A DNA stretch of 50,202 nucleotides, taken from Rhodospirillales bacterium. GTDB lineage: Bacteria > Pseudomonadota > Alphaproteobacteria > Rhodospirillales_A > JACZKS01. The stretch spans positions 1-50,202 of the forward strand of contig JABGRG010000016.1 in NCBI GenBank assembly GCA_018648445.1. Direction: 5' to 3'. The notes under the pieces were generated by a model. The model saw nothing but the letters and a program-made list of their open reading frames with translations. It had not been told where the DNA came from and made no database searches. A program made the position numbers and the translations under genes. Numbering within the stretch: position 1 is the first letter of the stretch; every line of letters starts with the position of its first letter. Positions 6,924-14,674 of the stretch are shown here, one piece after another.

Positions 6924-7814
6924 CTATTTGTCTGCCGGCTTCCCCAGATAATCGATCATCTTGGGCACGGGATTATCGCCCTGCCCGTCAGCAATCGCCT
7001 GTTCGTAAACCTGATGGGCGGCCTGGGCCACGCTTGAGGGCGCCTTTGCCGCCTCGGCCATGCCCGCGTAATAGCCCATGTCCTTGCCGGCGTTGGAAAT
7101 AGAGAACCTGAAAGCCGAAATATCGTCCTCCTCCAGATAGGGCCGGACCCGGCGCAAAATGGTGCTGTCGCCGCCACCGGTTTGCAGCACTTCGCTCAGC
7201 GTTTCGATATCCACCCCGCCCTTGCGCGCGCACACCACGGCTTCGCTCAGAACCACCGCATTGGCCAGCGCCACATAGTTATGCAGCAGTTTCAATTGAT
7301 GACCGGTGCTGACCCCGCCACCACGATAGATGTTTTCGGCGATGGCGTTTAGCAGCGGCTCGGCGGCGGCGAAGTCGGCATCCTCGGCTCCGACCATGAC
7401 GTTGACGCGCCCCTCCGCGGCCTCCTTCGGCGTGCGGGTCATGGGGGCATCGATGTAGCGCGCGCCCTTCCCGGTAATGGCGGCGGCAACCTTCCGCGTT
7501 GATTCGGGCAACGCGGTCGAACAATCGATGACCAGCTTGCCCGGCCCCATACCTTCCAAAAGACCGCCAGGCGCGAACACAGCGCTTTCAACTTCGGGGG
7601 AACCGGTGACGACGATAAACACGACATCGGAAGCCCGCGCCACTTCGGCGGCGCTGTCAAACCCTTGCGCGCCTTTCTCTATCAGATCGTCAACCGGTTG
7701 ATTGCCCGGATGAACCAAAAACGAAACCGCATAGCCGGCCCGTTGAACGCTGGTCGCCAGCCCGTGGCCCATCATGCCGATCCCGATGAAGCCCACTTTC
7801 CTGTCGTCGCTCAT
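6924..7814 (-). CDS. NAD(P)-dependent beta-hydroxyacid dehydrogenase, 3-hydroxyisobutyrate dehydrogenase family
   Basis: This is a 296-residue cytosolic oxidoreductase of the HIBADH/GarR/tartronate-semialdehyde reductase family. The N-terminal Rossmann domain has VGFIGIGMMGHGLA (GxGxxG, residues 8-18), then VIDCSTALPESTR and a substrate segment RYIDAPMTRTPKEAAEG. The conserved catalytic lysine is in GHQLKLLHNY (K about 174). Such enzymes oxidise or reduce 3-hydroxy carboxylates, for example tartronate semialdehyde or 3-hydroxyisobutyrate. CAGGGGAGAGAAAA is a strong ribosome-binding site. The gene is convergent with the ABC importer and is not in its operon. Substrate unknown. Confidence 0.92.
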   Translation of the reverse strand: MSDDRKVGFIGIGMMGHGLATSVQRAGYAVSFLVHPGNQPVDDLIEKGAQGFDSAAEVARASDVVFIVVTGSPEVESAVFAPGGLLEGMGPGKLVIDCSTALPESTRKVAAAITGKGARYIDAPMTRTPKEAAEGRVNVMVGAEDADFAAAEPLLNAIAENIYRGGGVSTGHQLKLLHNYVALANAVVLSEAVVCARKGGVDIETLSEVLQTGGGDSTILRRVRPYLEEDDISAFRFSISNAGKDMGYYAGMAEAAKAPSSVAQAAHQVYEQAIADGQGDNPVPKMIDYLGKPADK

Positions 7815-8077
7815 TTTTCTCTCCCCTGAATTAGTGCCCGGTTTCGTTTGTGCGAATGTAATCCCCCGGCGATGTTCTGTCCCGGCCTTTCTGGCGTTCA
7901 GCGGCTTTTTTGGATTCTCGGAATTTTCGGATATTTTTCTATTTTTTTTGTTTCGTCGGTTTTTATCATTTTATTTGGTTTTTCGAAGAATTACGTTTTT
8001 GCCGGGAAAAAACACTTTTTATATAATTATTTCAATATATTACAATTTCCCCGCAGCGCAGGTTTTGCGAAAAAATA
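7815..8077. other. AT-rich intergenic tract
   Basis: About 260 bases lie between two minus-strand genes. The tract is strikingly T-rich on the plus strand (runs such as ATTTTTCTATTTTTTTTG) and ends in TATATAATTATTTCAATATATT, in contrast to the GC-rich genes on both sides. It must hold the promoter of the dehydrogenase gene and the 3' end of the caspase gene. No convincing gene or hairpin terminator was seen; the open frames that cross it lack start signals. Confidence 0.5.
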
Positions 8078-9424
8078 TCACATGCCCTTGCCGACGGTAA
8101 TTCGCGCGGTTTGGTCGCGGCCGTAGTAGCGCCGCGCAAAATAGGTCAGGGTCCGCTTCAGGTAGGCATCCAGCTCGGCAAACGTGACTTGCCCATCGCC
8201 GTCGCCATAAGGGCTCTTGTCGGCCTCTCCGCTCATGGCGTTCAGGTAGTATTTGGTGAACAGGCCGTGGGATTTATCCTGCTCCCACGAGGCGATCTCG
8301 TCGGGCGCGCCGGCGGCAATGACGGTAACGCCAGCCGGAACCGCCGCGGCCTTGGGCCGCACGTAAACAGCGGACGCGGACTGGATTACCGACCCCGCCT
8401 GGCTCGCCCCCGAAAAGCACGTCTCAAGAACCACCGTCACCGACCTGGCGGGAAGACGGCCGAGGTTGTCGTAAAGCGTGGACAGCGCATAGCCGTTCAG
8501 CTGAATGCGCGATCCATCGGCATCGGCGGGAACCAGATAGCTTGACCCCTCTTTCCCGGCGGGTGCGCCATGACCGGCGTAATAGACCCACACGCGCGAT
8601 TGTCCTGCTACCACCCAATCGTAAAGCTGGCCGCGATGGTCCTTGTCGCTGCCGAACACGCGCAGCAGGTTGGCGTTGGTCGCGTCCTTAAGGAAGATGA
8701 CGTTGCCTTCGCGAACCCCCAGCGCGCTCGTCGCATAGCGCCGGAAACTCTCGGCGTCGGCATAGGCGGGAACCACGTCGGGGATGTCCTTGGCTAGCCT
8801 CGCGTAATCAGCATTGCCGATGATCACGGCGATGTCGTCGGAACGCTCGCTTGCCGCACGGTACGTCACGTCAACGGGCCTCGTCGGAAACCGGTCTTGC
8901 GCGCCGGTTTGACTTTGCGCCTGAATCGTCGGCCTGGGGGCGGCGACTGTTGCGAACGACCTGTCATCAAAAATGGCAAGACGCCGTTTTTCCAGCCGCT
9001 TTATTCCGACCGGCGGTGGCTCCTGGCGGAACAAGTGCACCTTGGAGCCGCCAAAATCCCGGGCCAGATACACTTTTTCTCCGGCGCTCACGTCCAGCGA
9101 GAAAACCGCAGGATAGCGTGTCATGGACGCCGAGCGTCGCTCGACCTGATAGTTGCCCGCCTCCAGAAGTGCTGCGATGAAAGTGCCCTCGTCGACCTCT
9201 CCGATGAACCTGCCGTTCAGGTAAATCCGGTCGGTGTCCCCCAAAGGAAGCGCGGTCACCTTGTAAATGTGAATGAGCGCCTTATCGGGCGGAAGCTGAT
9301 AACTTTTGACGGTCGTGTCCTGCCGCAGACTACTGGTGACGACCGGTGTGTTGCACGCCGCCATAGCCAAAGCGGTCAGCGCCAACAAACCAATGTTGAA
9401 GATAGAAACCCGCAAAACCGACAT
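8078..9424 (-). CDS. Caspase-fold (peptidase C14) lipoprotein candidate with DUF2846-like N-terminal domain
   Basis: This is a 448-residue protein. After a hydrophobic leader ending AMAAC (Cys about 24, a weak lipobox) comes a DUF2846-like beta domain (about 40-140: KALIHIYKVTALPLGDTDRIYLNGRFIG). A linker follows, then a bacterial caspase domain from about residue 195 (DIAVIIGNADYARL). The catalytic histidine is in VYYAGHG (H285) and the cysteine in VLETCFSG (C336). The C terminus has an acidic GDGDGQVTFAELDAYL stretch that looks like a degenerate EF-hand loop. Start is uncertain: ATG at 9424 has GAGGGG almost touching it, TTG at 9415 is better spaced, and ATG at 9442 is also possible. By family it is a cysteine endopeptidase or pseudo-enzyme; an envelope location is inferred. 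The role is unknown. Confidence 0.85.
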   Translation of the reverse strand: MSVLRVSIFNIGLLALTALAMAACNTPVVTSSLRQDTTVKSYQLPPDKALIHIYKVTALPLGDTDRIYLNGRFIGEVDEGTFIAALLEAGNYQVERRSASMTRYPAVFSLDVSAGEKVYLARDFGGSKVHLFRQEPPPVGIKRLEKRRLAIFDDRSFATVAAPRPTIQAQSQTGAQDRFPTRPVDVTYRAASERSDDIAVIIGNADYARLAKDIPDVVPAYADAESFRRYATSALGVREGNVIFLKDATNANLLRVFGSDKDHRGQLYDWVVAGQSRVWVYYAGHGAPAGKEGSSYLVPADADGSRIQLNGYALSTLYDNLGRLPARSVTVVLETCFSGASQAGSVIQSASAVYVRPKAAAVPAGVTVIAAGAPDEIASWEQDKSHGLFTKYYLNAMSGEADKSPYGDGDGQVTFAELDAYLKRTLTYFARRYYGRDQTARITVGKGM

Positions 9425-9603
9425 CCCCTCGGCTGTAAGCATGGTACCAAGAGTATATGCGATAGCCCGGGAAATGGACACCATCCACCAACTTCCGCCA
9501 ACGGTCCCACGATGGCGATGGGCGCAATCTTCAAAAATCAATTTCGGATAACGTGTTTCGGTGTTTCATATACAACGACAAGAACGTTATGTTGTTTCAA
9601 CAA

Positions 9604-9623
9604 CGGGCGGAACAAACCGCCCG
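9604..9623 (+). promoter_or_regulatory. Leader hairpin 20 bases before the Cys-rich gene
   Basis: CGGGCGG (9604-9610) pairs with CCGCCCG (9617-9623) around AACAAA. It ends 20 bases before the ATG at 9644 and just upstream of the GGAGA ribosome-binding site. It could influence translation initiation or mark an mRNA 5' end. No T-tract follows, so it is not a simple terminator. Confidence 0.45.
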
Positions 9624-9643
9624 ACAGGAAACGCCGGAGAACC

Positions 9644-10117
9644 ATGAACAAATCATTTTTGCGCGCTGCTGCGGCGGCGCTCTTCACCCTTGGTCTGGGC
9701 CTCTCCATGTTGGCTGCCGGGTCTGCCCAGGCGCAGAGCCACATGTCCAACACGGACTGCGAGATCGAATCCCGCAAATGCGAACGACGGGTTGAGGCCC
9801 AAAATCCCGGCACGGATCCGTGCTCGGCCTATCAGCGGTGTCAGGAAGGCAAAATGTGCGGCGCGGACCGCTGCATTTGCCTGCGCACCCACGGCAGCGC
9901 CGATCCAGCTCTGGCCCAGGAAGCTGCCGCCATGTGCTTTGGGATAATTTCACCCCATGGACCCAATACCTGCGACCGCTATGTCGAAGCCTGCCAAGCC
10001 TGGTTCAACACCCAGCACCAACAAACGCACCCGCCACAACCCCAGCCATCAAACCCCGCCACGCCGCCGGGTGTAGCCCAGCCGCTGCCGCCGGACCAAA
10101 CGCCGCGCTTTCGCTGA
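9644..10117 (+). CDS. Secreted cysteine-rich protein of unknown function
   Basis: The product is 157 residues. Residues 1-31 are a clear Sec signal peptide ending GSAQAQ. The mature protein has 10 cysteines over about 90 residues, in patterns DCEIESRKC, DPCSAYQRC, KMCGADRCIC, AMC and TCDRYVEAC. Two of these are C-x6-C and one is C-x5-C helical-looking hairpins, so five disulfides are possible. The last third is a Pro/Gln-rich tail (PPQPQPSNPATPPG) without cysteine. GGAGA lies just upstream of the ATG. The much longer open frame that contains it reads through the caspase gene on the opposite strand and is not coding. I do not recognise a family. It diverges from the caspase gene across 220 bases, so co-regulation is possible. 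Confidence 0.75.
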   Translation: MNKSFLRAAAAALFTLGLGLSMLAAGSAQAQSHMSNTDCEIESRKCERRVEAQNPGTDPCSAYQRCQEGKMCGADRCICLRTHGSADPALAQEAAAMCFGIISPHGPNTCDRYVEACQAWFNTQHQQTHPPQPQPSNPATPPGVAQPLPPDQTPRFR

Positions 10118-10266
10118 TTTTTGAAAAAATTTGGCGATTTGACGTTGCTCAAGGATGCTGTCATAGCCATCATGGTTGAAATGGAAAGTCGGCGGATGGT
10201 CGCCACCGCCTTTTCTAAAATTGCCGAAATTTTGGCCACAACCATTCAAAAACGAGGAAGATAAAG

Positions 10267-10788
10267 ATGACCCGCGTTCCCAGCACTGTCTTCAAAACCC
10301 GCGTTCGTAACGAGGCCCTGGGTGGCCCCAATCCGTTCGAATGGAAAGACGTTTCCACCGACGACGTTTTCAAGAGCCGCAACGTGGTGGTCTTTTCGCT
10401 TCCCGGGGCGTTTACCCCCACCTGCTCGACCAGTCACCTGCCGCGTTATGAAGAACTCGGCGATGAGTTCAAGGCCCAGGGCGTGGATGAGATCGTCTGC
10501 CTGTCGGTCAACGACGCCTTCGTCATGTTCCAGTGGGGCAAGGCCCAGGGAGCCGACAAGGTCTTTTTGCTGCCGGACGGCAACGGGGAGTTCACGCGCA
10601 AAATGGGCATGCTGGTTGACAAGTCCAATCTGGGCTTCGGTATGCGCTCGTGGCGCTATTCCATGTATGTGGAAGATGGCGAGATCAAAAAGGTCTTCGC
10701 CGAAGCGGGCTTTGATGACAACTGCCCGACCGACCCCTTTGAAGTTTCAGACGCCGACACAATGCTGGCCTACCTGAAAGGCCGCTAA
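10267..10788 (+). CDS. Peroxiredoxin, Prx5-like
   Basis: This is a thiol peroxidase that reduces hydrogen peroxide and organic hydroperoxides. It has 173 residues, typical for the Prx5 (type II) group. The active-site motif PGAFTPTCS has the peroxidatic Cys at residue 53, with the conserved Thr at -3. Other cysteines occur near 81 and 152. The Arg of the active site is presumably in the segment SWRYSMYV (residues about 126-133). The strong GAGGAAGA ribosome-binding site is right before the ATG. A bidirectional terminator follows at 10811. The electron donor is not visible; Prx5 proteins often use glutathione/glutaredoxin or thioredoxin. Confidence 0.93.
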   Translation: MTRVPSTVFKTRVRNEALGGPNPFEWKDVSTDDVFKSRNVVVFSLPGAFTPTCSTSHLPRYEELGDEFKAQGVDEIVCLSVNDAFVMFQWGKAQGADKVFLLPDGNGEFTRKMGMLVDKSNLGFGMRSWRYSMYVEDGEIKKVFAEAGFDDNCPTDPFEVSDADTMLAYLKGR

Positions 10789-10810
10789 GGTTTTTCGAGC
10801 CACAAAAAAA

Positions 10811-10842
10811 GGCCCGCCGTTGTCTGGCGGGCCTTATTTTTT
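10811..10842. terminator. Bidirectional Rho-independent terminator
   Basis: GGCCCGCC / GGCGGGCC forms an 8-bp stem with a 7-base loop. TTATTTTTT follows on the plus strand, and on the minus strand the A7 run at 10804-10810 reads as T7. It ends the peroxiredoxin gene and the convergent gene at 10859. Confidence 0.9.
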
Positions 10843-10858
10843 CGGGCGACGGTATTTG

Positions 10859-12229
10859 TCAGGCGGCCCAGGGTTTAATGGCGGCTTTCAATGCCTGATA
10901 ACCTTCGATAAATCCGGGGCGCTCCCCGCCATAGACCTGATCGAACGTGGCCAGCACGCCGTCAAGGTAATCGCGCAGCTTCTGGTTGCCGGGGTTGGCA
11001 TCGACGTAGGCGTCGCGGATCAGTACGAAGTGAATGCGCGGATCATAAGGCTTCTTGGTCCCGCCCACGCTCTCGTCTCCGTCAAGCAGCCGCAGCAGCA
11101 TGGCGTCGGCCGAGCCCAGGGTTTGCTCGTGAATGGGCGGCCCATCCATGCGGTGCATGACCGACGTCATATCCCGCCCGTTGCCGGTGGTGTAGCCCAT
11201 ATCGCGCCACACGGCGTTCATGTCGGCATTGACGCCAAGATGCTTGGCCACGATGCCGCCGAACGCGCGCAGCGGGTCGGAAACGTCGGCCAGCAGGTCT
11301 GTCAGGCGATCGCCGTCCAGATCGGTGGCCAGCACGATGCTGTCGCGCTTCTCGATCAGGTCCCACATGAGCAGGCCGAAATTGGTATCCGAGATGTGCT
11401 GCTCGATCTGCCCGCCCCAGTTTTCCATACCGTCTTTGAAGTCAGGCGGCAGCAAGGCGATGATGCGGTCGATGTTTTCCTTGTGCTCTTCGTAGGCATT
11501 CACGGCGTATTTGCGGCCCACCTTGAACTTGGTGCCCTTCAGCAGCCACGTATGGAGACCCGCATTGATGCCGTCTTCCATGGCCTGCGTCGGCTTCATG
11601 GCGACGCGTCCCAAACTGCCCGATTCGTGAACCATCTTCAGGAACAAACGGTTGGCATAGGCCATCTGCACGCCGGGCGAGTTCATCTCCGTGTGGACAT
11701 GGCCGGTTTTGGCATCGACCGTGAAGACCGCCCGGTTCTGCGAGTAAGGCAGGCACGGCATGCACCGGACCACCGTAATCGGCCCGTAGGGACGGACATT
11801 GCAAAACACGCCCGACTGGGTGCGCAAGGGCGCATTCGCCGATTTCCCCATGACCACGACCTTGCCGCCCTTGGCGTCGTTGACCATGGCGTCACCCGCC
11901 GTCGACCATTTGATCGAGGTAAACGGCAGATTGCCGAACCATGACAATGAGGCCAGTTTGGTGTCGTGCCGGTACTGCGACCACATGGGGACCGCGTAAA
12001 ACGGCAAGCCCAAAACATCAACCGCCGCCAGAGTCCCAATCAGGGCAAAGGCATCGGTCAGCGAATGGACAATCGGGTTCACGGCAGCGCCGTGGTTCCC
12101 GCCTTGCCAGACAATAGCGTCGGGCTGCCCTTCCGGGCGGACATCGGCGGCCTCGAACATATCGGACATAAGGCCGAACAGATCACCTCCGTCAGCCTCG
12201 GTGCGGGCAATGGATAACAGATCAAGCAT
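10859..12229 (-). CDS. Conserved-looking protein of unknown function, 456 residues
   Basis: I do not recognise this protein. It is soluble-looking, with no signal peptide and no transmembrane helix. It contains the motif AIVWQGGNHGAAVNPIVHS near residue 40, VRCMPCLPYS (CxxC, about 158-163), a TGHVHTEMNSPG segment with two His, and the acidic ATDLDGDRLTDLL stretch that might bind metal. No classical Walker, Rossmann or protease motif was seen. The start is set at the ATG at 12229 because GGAGAG lies six bases upstream; a TTG at 12247 would add six residues. The codon usage resembles that of the neighbours. It is a single gene between the peroxiredoxin terminator and the OmpA-like gene. Confidence 0.75.
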   Translation of the reverse strand: MLDLLSIARTEADGGDLFGLMSDMFEAADVRPEGQPDAIVWQGGNHGAAVNPIVHSLTDAFALIGTLAAVDVLGLPFYAVPMWSQYRHDTKLASLSWFGNLPFTSIKWSTAGDAMVNDAKGGKVVVMGKSANAPLRTQSGVFCNVRPYGPITVVRCMPCLPYSQNRAVFTVDAKTGHVHTEMNSPGVQMAYANRLFLKMVHESGSLGRVAMKPTQAMEDGINAGLHTWLLKGTKFKVGRKYAVNAYEEHKENIDRIIALLPPDFKDGMENWGGQIEQHISDTNFGLLMWDLIEKRDSIVLATDLDGDRLTDLLADVSDPLRAFGGIVAKHLGVNADMNAVWRDMGYTTGNGRDMTSVMHRMDGPPIHEQTLGSADAMLLRLLDGDESVGGTKKPYDPRIHFVLIRDAYVDANPGNQKLRDYLDGVLATFDQVYGGERPGFIEGYQALKAAIKPWAA

Positions 12230-12380
12230 GGGCGCTCTCCCGTTCAATGGTCGATTTTACGTTTTCGCGTCCGTCGGGGTGCGCCCCAAAATCTGCGCGA
12301 TGATAATGCGAATCTCTATCGCCCGGACGTGCGCGAACATATTAAACGCGGCGCGTTTTGGCAAGGCCGAGCGGAGCCAC

Positions 12381-13454
12381 TTATTTCTGCGTCAGCTTGA
12401 ACTCGATTCGGCGGTTGCGGCGGTGGCCGATTTCGTCGTCGCGGGCATCGAGCGGGTGGAATTGACCGAACCCGGCGGCGACCAGCCGTTGGGCCGGAAT
12501 TCCACTGTCGATCAGAAACTTGACCACCGACACGGCGCGCGCGGTCGAAAGTTCCCAGTTGGACGCAAACTGCTCGTTATGGATGGGAATGCGGTCGGTG
12601 TGGCCGTCAACCCGCAGCACCCAGTCGATATCGCCGGGGATGGTCGCCGCGACTTTGCCCAGGGTGCGGGCGAACTGTTCCAACTGACCCATACCGCCCC
12701 CACCCAAAACCGCCTCGCCACTGCCGAAAAGAACCTCGGACTGGAAGACGAAACGGTCACCGACAATACGAATGTCGCGCCGCTCGCCCAGCACCCGGCG
12801 CAGCCTGCCAAAAAACTCCGACCGGTAGCGGGCCATTTCCTCGACCTTGCCCGCCAGCGCCTCGGCCAACCGCGCATCCAGCTTGCCGATTTTTTGTTCG
12901 TTGGTTTTGTTTTTCTTCTCGGATTCCTCAAGCGACATGTTCAGGGCCGCCAGTTCGGCCAGCACCGCCTCCAGATTGCGGTGCTGTTTTTCCAGTTCGC
13001 GTTCCTTCTCCGCCACCACCGCACGCTCATCTTCCAGGGCTTTTGCGGCGGTGTCCAAATCCCTCGCCGCACCCTCAACCTTGGCCTCAAGATCGGCGAT
13101 TTTCGAATCCCGGTCCGCTTCAACGTCGGACAATTTGGCGTTCAACGCCTCGCGCTCGGCGGCCATGTCGTCAAGTTCGCTGGAAAGGCCGCTGGTCTTG
13201 CCGCGCAGAAGCACGTTCTCCTGATCCCGCGACCCCAGAAGGCGCACCGCCTCCTCGACCTGCTTCTCAAGGGATTCCAGGGTTTCCGGCGGGACCGTTT
13301 CGCCCAGGCCGCCGACCCGCCCCTCAAGGTTCTGGATCATCTTCTGGATTTCATTGAAGGTGCCGTCGGCCTCCTGAGCCGACGCCGAAACGCCCCATCC
13401 AGCCATGATGAACATGAGCAGGACAATTGATGAAAGCGCTGGTCTTTCCCCCAT
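12381..13454 (-). CDS. Coiled-coil OmpA-family peptidoglycan-binding protein
   Basis: This is a 357-residue exported protein. Residues 1-27 are a signal peptide or N-terminal anchor ending VSASA-QE. Residues about 35-200 are a long heptad-rich coiled coil (many E, K, L and A). Residues about 215-357 are an OmpA/MotB-type C-terminal domain with VDGHTDRIPI, NWELSTARA.SVVKFLI and HRRNRRIEFKL, the diaminopimelate-contacting motifs. It resembles the 'peptidoglycan-binding protein' with coiled coil found in many Rhodospirillales and Rhizobiales. It probably links the periplasm or inner membrane to the cell wall. The gene is followed upstream by a LOG-family gene in the same orientation, 64 bases apart. 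Confidence 0.9.
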   Translation of the reverse strand: MGERPALSSIVLLMFIMAGWGVSASAQEADGTFNEIQKMIQNLEGRVGGLGETVPPETLESLEKQVEEAVRLLGSRDQENVLLRGKTSGLSSELDDMAAEREALNAKLSDVEADRDSKIADLEAKVEGAARDLDTAAKALEDERAVVAEKERELEKQHRNLEAVLAELAALNMSLEESEKKNKTNEQKIGKLDARLAEALAGKVEEMARYRSEFFGRLRRVLGERRDIRIVGDRFVFQSEVLFGSGEAVLGGGGMGQLEQFARTLGKVAATIPGDIDWVLRVDGHTDRIPIHNEQFASNWELSTARAVSVVKFLIDSGIPAQRLVAAGFGQFHPLDARDDEIGHRRNRRIEFKLTQK

Positions 13455-13518
13455 GAAGGCCTCCCAAACCCAAACACAGGGGAAAACTATAGCCCGAATT
13501 GCGGAGCGAACGGAACGA

Positions 13519-14154
13519 TCAATCGCCGTCGATGTGGCTCAACAAAACCCGTCGGTCAGGCGCAGGCGCATTTGAAATTGCGTCCAACACATCGTCCACG
13601 GTGTCCACCGAGCTAATCAGGCGGGGCATGTCGGGATGGGCAAAACCGCCCGCGACCACATGGTCCAACAGGCCGCTCAACGGGTCCCAGAAGCCGTCGA
13701 TGTTGAGGGTAACAATCGGCTTGGCGTGAAGCTGAAGCTGCTTCCAGGTGGCGATTTCCAGGGTTTCGTCCAGGGTTCCCAAGCCGCCGGGCAAAACCAC
13801 GAAGCCGTCAGACAGCTCGTACATCTTGGCTTTTCGCTCGTGCATGGTTTCAACCACGACCAGTTCGGTAACGCCGGGATTACCCACTTCCAGCGACATC
13901 AGGAATTCGGGAATGACGCCCACAACCTGACCGCCGTTTTGCAAAACCGCGGTTGCCGCCAGACCCATCAGCCCGATGTTGCCGCCACCGTAAACCATCC
14001 GGATTCCTCGCTCGGCCATCATTTCGCCGAGACGGACAGCAGCCTCCTGAAAGCGGCCATTTTGGCCGACCCGGGATCCGCTGAATATGCACAGCGACTT
14101 GATTTCACCCTTCGGCGTTTCGTCACCTAACGCAAATGTGTTCACACCATCCAC
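13519..14154 (-). CDS. LOG-family protein (TIGR00730-like; putative nucleotide-5'-monophosphate phosphoribohydrolase)
   Basis: A 211-residue Rossmann-like cytosolic enzyme of the LOG ('lonely guy') group. It has SLCIFSGSRVG near residue 20, MVYGGGNIGLMG near 53-64 and the diagnostic PGGLGTLDE (122-130). Plant and bacterial LOG proteins release the base from nucleoside 5'-monophosphates, and in bacteria many act on AMP or unknown substrates. The first 16 residues before KGEIKSLCIF may be extra. It is transcribed toward the OmpA-like gene and could share its transcript. Substrate not assigned. Confidence 0.92.
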   Translation of the reverse strand: MDGVNTFALGDETPKGEIKSLCIFSGSRVGQNGRFQEAAVRLGEMMAERGIRMVYGGGNIGLMGLAATAVLQNGGQVVGVIPEFLMSLEVGNPGVTELVVVETMHERKAKMYELSDGFVVLPGGLGTLDETLEIATWKQLQLHAKPIVTLNIDGFWDPLSGLLDHVVAGGFAHPDMPRLISSVDTVDDVLDAISNAPAPDRRVLLSHIDGD

Positions 14155-14227
14155 TTGGAAATCCCCTTTCGCGGCCCCTTATAGCAAGGACTGAAGGGGA
14201 CGTTCACTTAATTTTGGAGGTGAAAAT

Positions 14228-14674
14228 ATGACAGGGACGTTTAGCAAGTTTGTGTTTCTTGCGCTGCTCGCCACGTTTTTGGCCGCTCCGGCGATGGCAG
14301 ATGAAGCTGCAATTAAGTACCGTCAGGCCGTCATGAAGGCATTGGGCGGCCATATGGGCTCGGTTGCCGCCATCGTAAAGGGCAAGGTTCCGCATTCAGG
14401 GCACTTGGCCGATCACGGCGCAGCCATCGCCGCCATCGGAAATATGACCGCCGATCTTTTCCCGAAAGAGTCGAGCATGGGCAAAACGGGCGCCCTGCCC
14501 GCCATCTGGGAAAAGCCCGACGACTTCGCCAAAGCCGTCGGCGCGTTCAAGGACGCTTCGCAAAAGTTCGCCATGGCCGCCAAGGGTGGAGACATGGGCG
14601 CCGTAGGCGCGGCATTGGGTGCCCTGGGCGGATCATGCGGCGGCTGTCACAAACCGTTCCGGCAAAAGAAGTAA
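14228..14674 (+). CDS. Cytochrome c class II (cytochrome c'-like)
   Basis: A 148-residue periplasmic haem protein. A signal peptide ends at about residue 24 (APAMA-DE). The conserved YRQAVMKALGGHMG helix of class II cytochromes is at 31-44, and the C-terminal haem site SCGGCH has C137, C140 and H141 as in four-helix cytochromes c'. Such proteins bind NO or act in electron transfer and respiration protection. TTTTGGAGG lies upstream of the ATG. The downstream dihaem cytochrome gene overlaps its last 40 bases, so both are cotranscribed. Confidence 0.92.
   Translation: MTGTFSKFVFLALLATFLAAPAMADEAAIKYRQAVMKALGGHMGSVAAIVKGKVPHSGHLADHGAAIAAIGNMTADLFPKESSMGKTGALPAIWEKPDDFAKAVGAFKDASQKFAMAAKGGDMGAVGAALGALGGSCGGCHKPFRQKK

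Noticed and set aside
7774..8126. Short Phe-rich open frames in the AT-rich tract
   Set aside because: They lack a start signal, and the hydrophobic runs come from T-rich DNA rather than from a coding pattern.
8897..9643. N-terminal extension of the Cys-rich secreted protein
   Set aside because: It lies antisense to the caspase gene. The signal peptide and ribosome-binding site fix the start at 9644.
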